From Merdibacter sp965119685 (GTDB lineage: Bacteria > Bacillota_I > Bacilli_A > Erysipelotrichales > Erysipelotrichaceae): DNA of 64,000 nt. The stretch spans positions 310,001-374,000 of the forward strand of contig OZ221971.1 in the NCBI GenBank assembly GCA_965119685.1, given 5' to 3'. Below the pieces are notes generated by a model. The model saw only the letters and a program-made list of their open reading frames with translations, was not told where the DNA came from and did not search any database. A program made the position numbers and the translations under genes. This document shows, in pieces, positions 42,174-50,541 of this stretch (positions are counted from its first letter, which is position 1; each line of letters opens with the position of its first letter).

Positions 42174-43291
42174 GCCGTTTCCTCCTTTACGCTCACCGTG
42201 TCTGCATCCTCACTCATCACTAAACGCACCTTGCCATTCTGTGAAAGATGGCGCGCCTGTTCCATCGCCGCCAAACGCTCCCTTGGCGGATAAGTGATGA
42301 CAAATGTCTGCTGTGTCTCCTCTTCCTCAAACATCCCTGCTAATGCGTCCAGCTTGATGGAGAAGCCGACCGCCGGCAAGCTTCTGCCATACTTTGCCAA
42401 CAAGGTATCGTAGCGTCCCCCGGAGAGCACCCGCTGAGCGGCCCCCTCCACATACGCTTCAAAGACGATGCCGGTATAATAATTGAGATTTTTGGTCTTG
42501 CCTAAATCAAACTGCACCCGTTCACATCCCAGCGTCTTCAAATCTGCGGAAAGCTGCAGCAGGTATTGCAGGATATCCTTTAACTCTTGGCAGAAGCAGT
42601 AGCGTTTCGCGTCCTCCAGCATCGAGCGATCGCCGCTCATCCACGGCAGCTGCAGGAAAAACTGTTTCCCCTGTGCATCCAAGCCCAAAGCTTCCAGCTT
42701 TTCCCTAAGAGCGGTGATGCTTTTCTCATCGATCAAGTCCGCTAACTCCTCGCTGTCCGCCTGACTGATCGCAAAGTGACGACAAGCCTCGGTGAAGAAA
42801 TTGATATTGCCGATCTCCAGCACCCATGAGCGATCTTTCACTACGCCAAGCGCATCCAGCGCCACCATCAAAATCTCTAAGTCTCCGCAGGTCTGCGGTA
42901 CGCCGATCAGCTCCACCCCACAGTCGCTGATCTCATTTTTCAAGCCGCTGAGCGCCTCGTGTACCTTGAACACGTTCGCACAGTAGCGAAAGCGAAAAGG
43001 AGCCGGCACATCCTTACACTTCGCCGCAGTAAAACGGGCGATGGGAATGGTCATATCTGCCCGCAGCATCAAAATGCGTCCCTGCGCATCGAAGAACTTA
43101 TACATCTCTTGCTCATTGATATTGTCAAATCCGGCTTCATAGGTCTTATAAAACTCGATCGTCGGGGTGATGACCTCCTCATACCCCCAGCTGTCAAAAC
43201 GCCGTTCAATCTCCCGCTGGAGTTTTTTTCGCGCCGCGCATTCACGTGCGGTGAGATCCCGCATGCCCGCCGGTACCATAAACTGATCCAT
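42155..43291 (-). CDS. hisZ: ATP phosphoribosyltransferase regulatory subunit
   Basis: This is a 378-residue paralog of histidyl-tRNA synthetase without charging activity. It has class II motif-1 and motif-2 remnants (GMRDLTARECAARKKL; LRADMTIPIARFTAAKC; RFRYCANVF), then FDLGKTKNLNYYTGIVFEAY and LSGGRYDTLLAKYG. It lacks an anticodon-binding domain. AAAGGAGGATGACAG precedes the ATG. It is the first gene of the operon, right behind the T-box leader, and overlaps hisG by 19 bases. Confidence 0.94.
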   Translation of the reverse strand: MDQFMVPAGMRDLTARECAARKKLQREIERRFDSWGYEEVITPTIEFYKTYEAGFDNINEQEMYKFFDAQGRILMLRADMTIPIARFTAAKCKDVPAPFRFRYCANVFKVHEALSGLKNEISDCGVELIGVPQTCGDLEILMVALDALGVVKDRSWVLEIGNINFFTEACRHFAISQADSEELADLIDEKSITALREKLEALGLDAQGKQFFLQLPWMSGDRSMLEDAKRYCFCQELKDILQYLLQLSADLKTLGCERVQFDLGKTKNLNYYTGIVFEAYVEGAAQRVLSGGRYDTLLAKYGRSLPAVGFSIKLDALAGMFEEEETQQTFVITYPPRERLAAMEQARHLSQNGKVRLVMSEDADTVSVKEETACCQSH

Positions 43292-43310
43292 CTGTCATCC
43301 TCCTTTTGCT

Positions 43311-43566
43311 CATAAAAACAAAAAAGCTTCCATCCAAAGGACGAAAGCTTCGTGGTGCCACCTTTTTTTACCGCTCCCTCGCGAGAGAGGCCTCTGTGAG
43401 TATTTGCATACTGCGCATGATAACGGATGCCTGACCGTTGAAGGCTACTGCTCGTTCACCCTCACAACTCCAAGGTGTGTTCGCAGCGCTCCTATATCCT
43501 CTTCCACCATCCGAGGACTCTCTATCATATTTGCCGCTGTTACTCTTCCTCTTCTTCGTTTTATAT
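43311..43566 (-). promoter_or_regulatory. T-box leader of the his operon, His (CAC) specifier
   Basis: Minus strand, read downward. Stem I contains GAA-CAC-ACC (plus 43474-43482), placing the His codon CAC (plus 43477-43479) at the specifier position. The highly conserved T-box motif AAGGTGGCACCACGAAGC lies at about plus 43347-43364. The terminator AAGCTT...AAGCTT (plus 43324-43350) ends in a T run. Uncharged tRNA-His should pair with CAC and with the T-box bulge, break the terminator and allow transcription of hisZGDCBHAFIE. Confidence 0.92.
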
Positions 43567-43572
43567 ACGTTT

Positions 43573-43601
43573 ATCTTACTATGTTTGAAAAAGGGTGTCA
43601 A
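43573..43601 (-). promoter_or_regulatory. Promoter of the his operon
   Basis: Minus strand: TTGACA (plus 43596-43601), exactly 17 bases, TAAGAT (plus 43573-43578). The -35 box is a perfect consensus. The start point near 43566 gives a ~270-base leader that holds the T-box. Confidence 0.85.
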
Positions 43602-43780
43602 CTATAATTGTAAACAATTTCAGATTTTTGAAAACCGTTTTCAAAAAGGACGGATGCTGTGGAATAGATCAGGAATAGGGAGCGAGCGTTGCGCGATGTG
43701 CGCTTGCGTTGCTTGCCCTGACGATGCACATTGTGGTAAATTACACCTGTGAAACAACAGCAAAGGAGCGTGAACAACGG

Positions 43781-44296
43781 ATGTTCCATGAACGATTACA
43801 GGCAATCCGAAAGCAAAGAGGGTATTCTCAAGAGGAATTGGCGAGGAAACTGCACGTGGTCAGGCAGACCGTTTCCAAGTGGGAGAAAGGCCGCTCTGTC
43901 CCTGACGCAGACATGCTCGTGCAGCTGTCGAAAGTACTGGAGGTTCCCGTCAGCGCGCTGTTAGGGGAAGACATGGAGAAGGCGGACAATACGAAAGAGA
44001 GCGTCCAGCAAACAGATGCGATCGCCCGACAGTTAGCAAAGATCAACGCACAGCTGGCATTGAAAAACAAACGCGCCCGCCGTATTTGGCAAGGCATCCT
44101 CATCGCCTTATCATTCACAGCGCTGCTCTATCTGCTCATTGCCGTGCTATTCAGCGCTCCTCGTTTAGAGGAGTCCTCTGAGCAATCCGTCATCGTCGAA
44201 AACTCACAGCAAACCCCTAGGCGTTTATGCGCTCACAGCTCAAAGGAAAGAGCACACGTGACAGATTGTGCATCGCTTGTTGAGCGGTTTCTATGA
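43781..44296 (+). CDS. XRE-family regulator with one membrane segment
   Basis: This is a 171-residue protein. The N-terminal HTH is FHERLQAIRKQRGYSQEELA with LHVVRQTVSKWEKGRSVPDA. A coiled linker (DAIARQLAKINAQLALKNKRA) leads to a single transmembrane helix (ILIALSFTALLYLLIAVLF) and a short polar tail. The start is placed at MFHERL with AAAGGAG 12 bases upstream, a loose spacing; no better start exists. The last codons overlap a 9-bp inverted repeat (GTTTCTATG 44287-44295, CATAGAAAC 44309-44317). It is divergent from the his operon, but a regulatory link is not apparent because that operon has its own T-box. Confidence 0.72.
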   Translation: MFHERLQAIRKQRGYSQEELARKLHVVRQTVSKWEKGRSVPDADMLVQLSKVLEVPVSALLGEDMEKADNTKESVQQTDAIARQLAKINAQLALKNKRARRIWQGILIALSFTALLYLLIAVLFSAPRLEESSEQSVIVENSQQTPRRLCAHSSKERAHVTDCASLVERFL

Positions 44297-44324
44297 TTGA
44301 CTTTCTTTCATAGAAACATCTCAC

Positions 44325-44399
44325 AAAAAAACAGACGCCCTGCGCCCGCATCACCTCTCAACCAACGGGAATGTCCTGCGCCAAGCATCTGTCTTTTTT
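44325..44399. terminator. Bidirectional terminator between the XRE gene and the ECF S component
   Basis: AAAAAACAGACGC (ending 44338) pairs with GCATCTGTCTTTTTT (44385-44399) with one mismatch. The A and T flanks serve both converging genes. The long loop of ~45 bases recalls the nested hairpin at 14716-14813. Confidence 0.55.
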
Positions 44400-44964
44400 A
44401 ATTTGCTTGTCCGCACTCTTGCTTTTGCGGATGATGGAAAGGAACCAGCCCGCTGCGATGCAGGGCAACCATCACGCACGGGATGAGAATCAGCTGCAAG
44501 ATCATCCCGATGAGCGCGTCCGCAAATGCGCCGGCAACAAACATCTGCCATGTGAACGCACCGCCGCTCAAGCCCAGCTGTACATACTGGACAACGCCCC
44601 ATACCAAGCGCCCTGCTAACATCGCACTGATCAAGCAGCGATAGAGCGCCCGCACACACTGCCAGCGGGAAATGCTGTACAGAAAACCGGCAACCGCTCC
44701 ATACGTCATCAGCTCAAAGGCCATCGCCGTCGCCGATGGAAAAAATACCGGCATGCCAAAGATCGCCGACCGCAGCAGTGGCAGAACAAAGCCGACCAGC
44801 GCGCCGTACTTCCAGCCGCAGATGAGGCCGCACAGAAAGATTGGAATGTGCATCGGCAACAGCTTGCTGCCGATCTGTGGAATCTGTCCGGTCAAAAACG
44901 GCAGGACGAGACCCAAGGCCAGAAACATCGCGGCAAGTGTCAGGTTTTTTATTTGTTTGTTCAT
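44398..44964 (-). CDS. ECF transporter S component, substrate unknown
   Basis: This is a 188-residue membrane protein with about six helices (LTLAAMFLALGLVLPFLTG; PMHIPIFLCGLICGWKYG; ALVGFVLPLLRSAIFG; AFELMTYGAVAGFLYS). The N-terminal LTLAAMFLALG is typical of substrate-binding S subunits, which share a common EcfA/A'/T energy module encoded elsewhere. PMHIPIFLCG recurs in several vitamin-type S components but does not fix the ligand. AAAGGAGAAGAAGAGCG precedes the start. Two small hairpins lie in the 80-base leader (GGATG/CATCC and CCATATC/GATATGG). They do not match a riboswitch I know. Confidence 0.8.
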   Translation of the reverse strand: MNKQIKNLTLAAMFLALGLVLPFLTGQIPQIGSKLLPMHIPIFLCGLICGWKYGALVGFVLPLLRSAIFGMPVFFPSATAMAFELMTYGAVAGFLYSISRWQCVRALYRCLISAMLAGRLVWGVVQYVQLGLSGGAFTWQMFVAGAFADALIGMILQLILIPCVMVALHRSGLVPFHHPQKQECGQAN

Positions 44965-45044
44965 CGCTCTTCTTCTCCTTTGCTATTTACCATATCCCAA
45001 TTTGATATGGCATTGGTACGGATGAGATTTCTTTCGCATCCTCG

Positions 45045-45806
45045 TTACGAATCCAGCTGTTTCGCCGCCTCATTGACACAGCGCAGCGCGTTGAGACTGC
45101 GCGGATAGCCAATGTAAGGCAGAATCTGTGAGATCACCCGTATCAGGAACGTTTTCTCGTTGCCGATGCGCATATTGCCTAACGCATGCGAGGTGAGCTG
45201 CGGCTCACAGCAGCCTTGCGCCGCCAGGAAACAAAAGGTGATCATCTCTCGCTGTTTGAGGTCTAACCCTGTACGCGTGTAATAGTCGCCAAAGCAGTTC
45301 TTGGAAAGCCAGCAGTTGATGTGACGGCTCTCCTGAGGCCCCGATGCAGAGAAACCGCGCATCGACTCGCCGAAAATATCGACCTGCGCCTGTTCCCCCT
45401 TTACCAGACGATCTTCCATCGTCGTGGTTGCCTGCCCCGCTAAAGGCAATGCGATTCCGCGCGCCTGCAGCAGCTCATTTATCTTTTGCAGAAACGGCAG
45501 CACCTTGCCAAAGCCCAGATATGCCGTCGCCTGATAGACGATCTCTTTCAGCTCTATCGGGCTGACACCGGCATCGAGCGCCGCATCCGCCATCCATGCA
45601 AAGGCATCGACGCCCTGCGTGCCCATCAATGCCGCCAGTATCGCCATCATTCCCAAAGGCTCCTCTAAATTTGCCTGTGCAAGCGTCTCATCAAAGGCAA
45701 AGTTCACAAAACGCTCCATAAACTGTGGGTCACTCTGCAATAAATCAGACGCCTGACGCGGTATCAACCGCTTGAACTGAATGTTCTCCTGTTCCTCTTT
45801 TTGCAT
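45045..45806 (-). CDS. Carboxymuconolactone decarboxylase family protein (two CMD domains)
   Basis: This is a 253-residue protein with two AhpD/CMD-like halves. The first (residues ~25-110) has EPLGMMAILAALMGTQGVDAF and LKEIVYQATAYLGFGK; the second (~150-240) has LDLKQREMITFCFLAAQGCCE and LTSHALGNMRIGN. The CxxC peroxidase pair of AhpD is not present; adjacent CC in the second half and a lone Cys in INCWLSKNCFG are the only cysteines. The reaction is unknown. It is encoded 15 bases after the DUF362 gene and probably shares its transcript. Confidence 0.82.
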   Translation of the reverse strand: MQKEEQENIQFKRLIPRQASDLLQSDPQFMERFVNFAFDETLAQANLEEPLGMMAILAALMGTQGVDAFAWMADAALDAGVSPIELKEIVYQATAYLGFGKVLPFLQKINELLQARGIALPLAGQATTTMEDRLVKGEQAQVDIFGESMRGFSASGPQESRHINCWLSKNCFGDYYTRTGLDLKQREMITFCFLAAQGCCEPQLTSHALGNMRIGNEKTFLIRVISQILPYIGYPRSLNALRCVNEAAKQLDS

Positions 45807-45821
45807 GTTGCCTGCCTCCCT

Positions 45822-46709
45822 CTATGCATCCAGCGAGACGATCGTATAGTCCCGCGTACCAAGACCTAATGCCGCCGCGGCTTCTACCGTATGAATGCCA
45901 TGACGGGAGTCCATCCGTTCGATCAGTGCCGCTTTGCCCGGATCACTGCTGTTTTTCACGGCGTCGTAGCATGCCTGATCGAGAGCGACAGGATCACTGG
46001 AAGCATAGATGCCGAGATCCGCCATTTCCGGTTCTGCCGGATGTGCGTCACAGTCACAGTCTACGCTCAAACGATTGGCGACGTTGATGTACAGCATATT
46101 GTCTGCACCCTTGTAGTCGATGACAGCCTTGCACGCATCTGCCATCGATTCCAGAAAGTGATCCTGCGGCGGCAAATGCTCCCACAGCTTTGCGGCGTCC
46201 GTGGTGGCGCCGGCCGTATGGATGCAGGCCTTGCCTTTGGTGGAAGCGATGCCGATGCTGATGTTTTTTAACGCGCCGCCAAAGCCGCCCATGGCATGCC
46301 CTTTGAAATGAGAGAGCACCAGTATGGAATCATAGTTGGCAAAATGTTCGCCGACGATGTCTTGCTCAAGATGAAAGCCATGGTGTACCAGCAGAGAAAG
46401 CTCTCCATACTCATCCATAATATCACAAGGAGCGATCGTTGGAAAGCCATGATCCCTAATCGCCTGCCAGTGCAGAGCAGGGTCCTGCCGCTGTCCTCCG
46501 TAAGCCGTACAGCACTCGATGATCGTCCCATGCAGATCATCGACCAGCGAAGAGATCAGCTCTGGATGCAGATAGTTGTGACCGCCGGGTTCCCCGGTGG
46601 AGATTTTGACGCCGACTTTGCCGGTCAGCTCTTTGCCCAGCGCACGATAAATGCGCAGCAAGCTGTCGGCGGATATTTCTTTTGTAAAGAACACAGTTGC
46701 TTTTTCCAT
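45822..46709 (-). CDS. DUF362 domain protein
   Basis: This is a 295-residue protein of the DUF362 family. KVGVKISTGEPGGHNYLHPEL, TIIECCTAYGGQRQ and LVLSHFKGHAMGGFGGALKNI, which is the core family signature, are present. Then come IASTKGKACIHT and SSDPVALDQACYDAVKN. Many relatives carry a ferredoxin-like 4Fe-4S insertion; it is absent here. The function is not established. MEKATVFFTKE at 46709 follows AAGGAGGCTGTAAGC. Together with the CMD-like gene it may form a small redox or detoxification unit. Confidence 0.85.
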   Translation of the reverse strand: MEKATVFFTKEISADSLLRIYRALGKELTGKVGVKISTGEPGGHNYLHPELISSLVDDLHGTIIECCTAYGGQRQDPALHWQAIRDHGFPTIAPCDIMDEYGELSLLVHHGFHLEQDIVGEHFANYDSILVLSHFKGHAMGGFGGALKNISIGIASTKGKACIHTAGATTDAAKLWEHLPPQDHFLESMADACKAVIDYKGADNMLYINVANRLSVDCDCDAHPAEPEMADLGIYASSDPVALDQACYDAVKNSSDPGKAALIERMDSRHGIHTVEAAAALGLGTRDYTIVSLDA

Positions 46710-47072
46710 GCTTACAGCCTCCTTTTGCCACAATCATTGTACACCTTGGAATTTCCGGCGTAAAATGCCGAAATCGGATGATGTATCATAACTAAAATGA
46801 ATAACTGCCACACTTATATGCGAAAAGATACCAAAAAAACGATCGATACCCGCAAACAGACAAGGCTTCGCTTCCTCTTCTGTCCGTCTTGCTTTCCCTG
46901 CGCTTTCCCCTATCCAAACGTATCTTTCCACCCCCCAAGCGCTCTTGTGATCGGGCAGAATTCATTGCGCAGGGAAGCCGCAAAGAAATCAGATGATGCT
47001 TGTGCGCTTCTCTCGCTTTTTATAGCGTTCACCTGCAAAAAGAAAACGGCGTCTGCCCGCCGCTTTCTTTCC

Positions 47073-47146
47073 TCACGCTGTACGCTTATTACCGCATACC
47101 TACCGTTTTTTCATCACGCTTTGCGCTTATTGCCACATATTTGCCA
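47073..47146. repeat. Imperfect tandem repeat, two 33-nt units 41 nt apart
   Basis: Units start TCACGCT at 47073 and 47114 and share 25 of 33 positions, including CGCTTATT and CCxCATA. No coding frame explains them. They might be a duplicated regulatory or RNA element. Confidence 0.45.
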
Positions 47147-47169
47147 TGGATACGGCTTTGCCGCCTATT

Positions 47170-47199
47170 GTGATGTGCTGATGCTTTGTCAGCCATCAC
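47170..47199. other. Strong hairpin downstream of the DUF1537 gene
   Basis: GTGATG-T-GCTGA (47170-47181) pairs with TCAGC-CATCAC (47189-47199), eleven pairs with one bulge and a seven-base loop. No T run follows on the minus strand. It lies 54 bases after the DUF1537 stop and may protect the 3' end of the long catabolic transcript. Confidence 0.5.
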
Positions 47200-47252
47200 T
47201 TTAAAACGCTCTCCTCGTGTGGAATGCCTTGTGATCGATGCCCTTTGCTTTG

Positions 47253-48482
47253 CTAACGGCACGCCTTGCTGAAAAAGTCCTCACTGCCGAAATTGCCGGA
47301 TTTTAACACCAGTGTGCACGCTTTATTCTCTAAAGGCCGCAGGATCGGTACGCCCGGGTCAATGCTTCGTTCGATGAAAAACCCTTTCAGCCCCAGCGCC
47401 TGAATCACCGCGCCCGAGGTTTCCCCGCCGGCGACGACGATGCGCTCATATCCCGCCGCATACGCAAGCCGGCTCATTTCTGCCATGAACGCCTCCATCG
47501 CCTTTCCGGCGGCCGCAAAGCTTGCGGATGCCCGCAGCTTTTGCATCTCATGATCGATCGCATCGCTGTAAATCAGCGTCGCTTTCTCTCTTTCCCTCAC
47601 CCTGGCAAATACATCGCTCGCTTGCAGCGTGCCATCTAACAGCTTGTTTGCATCGACGGCAAACGTGATACCGCCTTGCTGTTGATAACGGCGCACCTGC
47701 CGCTTGCTCGCCAAGGAACAGCTCGCGCATAACAGGAGGGTTCGTGTCGGCACATGCGTTTCCTGTGCATCCCCTTGTGCATGACGCTCACCTTGATACA
47801 GATATTCCAATAACCCCGAACCTCCGCTCAACAGCGTCAAATCGCCAAACAGCTCTGCGATTTTCGCCCCTTGCGCATCGTCTGTATAGTCGGGAACGAT
47901 ATAGAAAGGCGTGCCCGCGTGCGCTGTTATCAGCTGCTGCAAGGTTTGCCGATCAGCGTTTTGTGTCTCCAACAGCTCACAAGGAAATTGACTCTGCGGC
48001 TTCATCAGCGCGGGGATATAGGAATCCCACATCGGATTGAGCGGGTGATCCTTCATCGGACTTTCACTCAGCGGCTGCCCGTTGACATAGAGAATTCCCG
48101 CTTTCACGCTTCTGCCGTTCACAGGCAGCGCAGGACACAATATGGAATAGGGTACTTGCAGTGCCTGCACCAGATAATCCATCACAACGCCGATATTGCC
48201 CTGTGGGGTGGAATCAAAGGTGGAGCAATACTTGAAGTAAAACTGATCGCACCCACACTGCCGCAAAAACGTCAGTGCCTCCTTCGTCTGCGCAAGTGCC
48301 TGTGCAGGAGGTGCGCTTCTGCTTTTCAGCGCGATCACTAACGCATCAAAGGGTTCCTTCAGCGAGGGGTATCCCTCATTGCACATGATGACGCGCGCGC
48401 CGCTCTTTGCCAAAAAAGAGGCAGCGTCACTTGCCCCTGTAAAATCGTCCGCGATCACGCCGATTTTTCGTTTCTGTTTCAT
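47253..48482 (-). CDS. Four-carbon acid sugar kinase family protein (DUF1537)
   Basis: This 409-residue protein has both halves of the family. The N-terminal SBD domain begins KIGVIADDFTGASDAASFLA and includes YFKYCSTFDSTPQGNIG. The C-terminal nucleotide-binding domain has LLSGGSGLLEYL, RIVVAGGETSGAVIQALG and PGVPILRPLENK. Characterised members phosphorylate threonate or 2-/3-oxo-tetronate; the family is broader. Here it follows a class II aldolase by 16 bases in a PTS operon, which is unusual, since PTS already phosphorylates its sugar. It may add a second phosphate or act on a non-phosphorylated intermediate. The start at 48482 has GGGGCGCAAAGG. Confidence 0.87.
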   Translation of the reverse strand: MKQKRKIGVIADDFTGASDAASFLAKSGARVIMCNEGYPSLKEPFDALVIALKSRSAPPAQALAQTKEALTFLRQCGCDQFYFKYCSTFDSTPQGNIGVVMDYLVQALQVPYSILCPALPVNGRSVKAGILYVNGQPLSESPMKDHPLNPMWDSYIPALMKPQSQFPCELLETQNADRQTLQQLITAHAGTPFYIVPDYTDDAQGAKIAELFGDLTLLSGGSGLLEYLYQGERHAQGDAQETHVPTRTLLLCASCSLASKRQVRRYQQQGGITFAVDANKLLDGTLQASDVFARVREREKATLIYSDAIDHEMQKLRASASFAAAGKAMEAFMAEMSRLAYAAGYERIVVAGGETSGAVIQALGLKGFFIERSIDPGVPILRPLENKACTLVLKSGNFGSEDFFSKACR

Positions 48483-48498
48483 CCTTTGCGCCCCGCTT

Positions 48499-49344
48499 TC
48501 ACTTTGTCCATGCTCGGCCGGCCTGATCAAACAGCTTGACATAATGCGCTAAACGCTCTTTATATCCTCTTTTAAAGGCCGGTACCAGCTGCCATTTGTC
48601 AAAGTTGGGATCTTCGAAGAACTTCACCAGCTCCTCCTTTCCGGCGACGATCAGCTCAGTAGCCAGATTGACCTTCTGGATGCCGGATTTGACCGCTTTC
48701 GCCAGATTGTCATCGCCCGTACCGCTGCCTCCGTGAAGCACCAACGGCGTATCCTTGCAGGCTTCCACGATCTTTTCCAAACGCTCGAAATCGATGTGCG
48801 GCGTACCTGTGTAACGCCCATGTGCCGTACCGATCGCCACCGCCAGACAGTCCACGCCCGTCTCCTCGATAAAGCGTGCCGCCTCCTGCGGCTGCGTCAG
48901 GTTGCTGACGCCGTCCACCGCATAGTTGTTGCCCATGCCGACATGTCCCAGCTCCGCTTCGACGCTGATGCCCAGAGGTCTGCACATCTTGACGACCTCT
49001 TTGGTCTGTGCGACATTCTCCTCATAAGAGAGGGAGGAGCGATCAACCATGATAGAGGTGAAGCCGCAGCGGATGCCTAACACCATATCCTCATACGTCT
49101 TGCCATGATCCAAATTGATCGCCACCGGCACGCTGACCTGATTCGCCAAATCGCGGATCATGTGAATAAACCACGGCATATCCGGATGGATGAATGTGTT
49201 GACATCTACGATCATCGGCGCATGATATTCCTGCGCGACCTCCAGCACCGCCCGCACCGTATCCTCGCTTTGTACATTCGGCGCGGTGACGCCATATCCA
49301 TGCTCTTTGGCATGAACCAATATTTCTTTCATTGTTACCAGCAT
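48499..49344 (-). CDS. Class II (zinc-dependent) ketose-bisphosphate aldolase
   Basis: This is a 281-residue FBA/GatY-type aldolase. The zinc ligands lie in INLDHGKTYED, IGTAHGRYTG and VLHGGSGTGDD; the glycine-rich phosphate sites are GGSGTGDD and IQKVNLATEL. VEAELGHVG is typical of the group. Members cleave fructose-, tagatose- or related 1,6-bisphosphates to DHAP. AAGGAGAAAAATT gives the start. Pairing with a DUF1537 kinase rather than a PfkB kinase suggests a non-standard substrate. Confidence 0.92.
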   Translation of the reverse strand: MLVTMKEILVHAKEHGYGVTAPNVQSEDTVRAVLEVAQEYHAPMIVDVNTFIHPDMPWFIHMIRDLANQVSVPVAINLDHGKTYEDMVLGIRCGFTSIMVDRSSLSYEENVAQTKEVVKMCRPLGISVEAELGHVGMGNNYAVDGVSNLTQPQEAARFIEETGVDCLAVAIGTAHGRYTGTPHIDFERLEKIVEACKDTPLVLHGGSGTGDDNLAKAVKSGIQKVNLATELIVAGKEELVKFFEDPNFDKWQLVPAFKRGYKERLAHYVKLFDQAGRAWTK

Positions 49345-49356
49345 AATTTTTCTCCT

Positions 49357-49740
49357 TTATCGATCTTCAGGGCGTACCTGATCGCTTTGTCCATAGATGA
49401 ACACGATCTCTACACAGCCGCCCGCCTCATAGCGAAACACGTGCCACTCTCCGGATGGAATATGAAAGACCATTCCCGCCTCCAGCGTACAGCGATTTGG
49501 CAGATGCTCCTTTGTATCGCCCCATGCGATCCATCCCTTTTCGGCTTTGGTGATGATGACGGTCTCCTCCGCATGGCAATGCGGCTCCATTTCGCCGAAC
49601 TCCTCGCTGTAAAGCGCATAGCCGACGCTCATCTGATCGCTGTCGAACACACTGTGCTTGCCGACGATCCGCTGCAAGCCTCTGCCGGGCAGCGCGTCAA
49701 CGGCAACCTCGCTTTGCTTGATATATTCCAATGTTTCCAC
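49357..49740 (-). CDS. Cupin-domain protein
   Basis: This is a 127-residue single-domain beta barrel. Cupin motif 1 is MEPHCHAEETVIITKAEKG (His-Cys-His and Glu as metal ligands) and motif 2 is FHIPSGEWHVFRYE with the fourth His. Such proteins can be sugar isomerases, epimerases or ligand sensors. Set between the racemase-like protein (seven bases) and the aldolase (12 bases), a sugar-isomerase role is plausible but unproven. Confidence 0.82.
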   Translation of the reverse strand: METLEYIKQSEVAVDALPGRGLQRIVGKHSVFDSDQMSVGYALYSEEFGEMEPHCHAEETVIITKAEKGWIAWGDTKEHLPNRCTLEAGMVFHIPSGEWHVFRYEAGGCVEIVFIYGQSDQVRPEDR

Positions 49741-49747
49741 CTCTTCT

Positions 49748-50389
49748 TTATAATAATTCCTTTAACTGATATAACCCTTTCGGCAGGCTTGTCAGCACCT
49801 TTTCCTTCCCATCGCCGACATAGCGCAGCGCGCCCGCCATGCTCGCCTGTGCCAAGACGATCGCATCATAATCCTTTGCCTGCGTTTCCACAGCCTGTGC
49901 AATGCGCCGATCATGCGCGTCAATATCACAGCCGTGCAGATCGAATACACCCTCTAAGTACAGCGCATCCACTTGCTGGCTGACATCCGCCTTGCTTTGG
50001 ATGAGCGCTGCCGTCGGCTCCAGTGTGCTCTTTACCGTTCCCAGCACCAAGATGCGCTTACCCTGCGCCACCGCTTCCTGTGCCATCGGTTCATCGATTT
50101 TATACACAGGGATGGAAAGGATATTACGCGCGATGTCCGCACAAGGACCGATCGAAGAACATACGAGCAAAATCGCATCGCTGTGCGCCTGCTGAGCGAT
50201 GAGCGCATATTGCACAAAGCGTTCGATGACGCCCTTTGTCAGCACGCCCTCCTCCTTGATCTCATTGAGCAGGGAATCATCCAGCACGTTGACAAAGGCA
50301 AACGCATCCTGATAGATCTCTTTGAGACTTGCGGGAATGCTTTGCAGGGTGGCGCTCGTCGTATGAATAATCGTGATCTTTTTCTTCAT
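49748..50389 (-). CDS. Aspartate/glutamate racemase superfamily protein
   Basis: This is a 213-residue protein with the two-lobe racemase fold. The first catalytic Cys is in LVCSSIGPCADI; the second position (IVLAQASMAGAL) has Ala-Gln-Ala-Ser where a Cys is usual, so a two-cysteine racemase mechanism is doubtful. TIIHTTSATLQSI and KRILVLGTVKST match the hydantoin-racemase/AroM/maleate-isomerase branch. It may be a decarboxylase- or isomerase-type relative acting on a sugar acid. AGAGAGGTAACA gives the start. Confidence 0.8.
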   Translation of the reverse strand: MKKKITIIHTTSATLQSIPASLKEIYQDAFAFVNVLDDSLLNEIKEEGVLTKGVIERFVQYALIAQQAHSDAILLVCSSIGPCADIARNILSIPVYKIDEPMAQEAVAQGKRILVLGTVKSTLEPTAALIQSKADVSQQVDALYLEGVFDLHGCDIDAHDRRIAQAVETQAKDYDAIVLAQASMAGALRYVGDGKEKVLTSLPKGLYQLKELL

Positions 50390-50541
50390 TGTTACCTCTC
50401 TTCCATCGCTTTTCGCGTATGTACCAGCCGTAAAAGGGGGCGTTTCTCACCAAGCTTGCAAAGCATTGCTAACAGCTCCCTTTAGACAGCCGTAAAAGGC
50501 TGGGGCGCGGTCTTGTTTTTGCCCATCGCCCCTCCTCACGT

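Larger units (their letters stand above)
46710..47252. other. Structured intergenic region, no gene
   Basis: About 540 bases without a supported frame. It contains TTTC-CGGC/GCCG-AAA (46752-46772) near the DUF362 promoter region and a CGGCG/CGCCG hairpin near 47046-47061. It also holds an imperfect tandem repeat (47073-47146) and a strong hairpin (47170-47199). The last two are annotated separately. Confidence 0.45.

Noticed and set aside
43709..43780. Upstream extension of the XRE gene (MLALTMHIVV...)
   Set aside because: The added residues precede a normal HTH start and have no ribosome site; MFHERLQAIRK is the expected N-terminus.
50495..50541. 14-codon frame MGKNKTAPQPFTAV after IID with a GAGGAGG-like site
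   Set aside because: Spacing to the ATG is short, and the frame overlaps the CAGCC/GGCTG hairpin. There is no sign of conservation that can be judged here.
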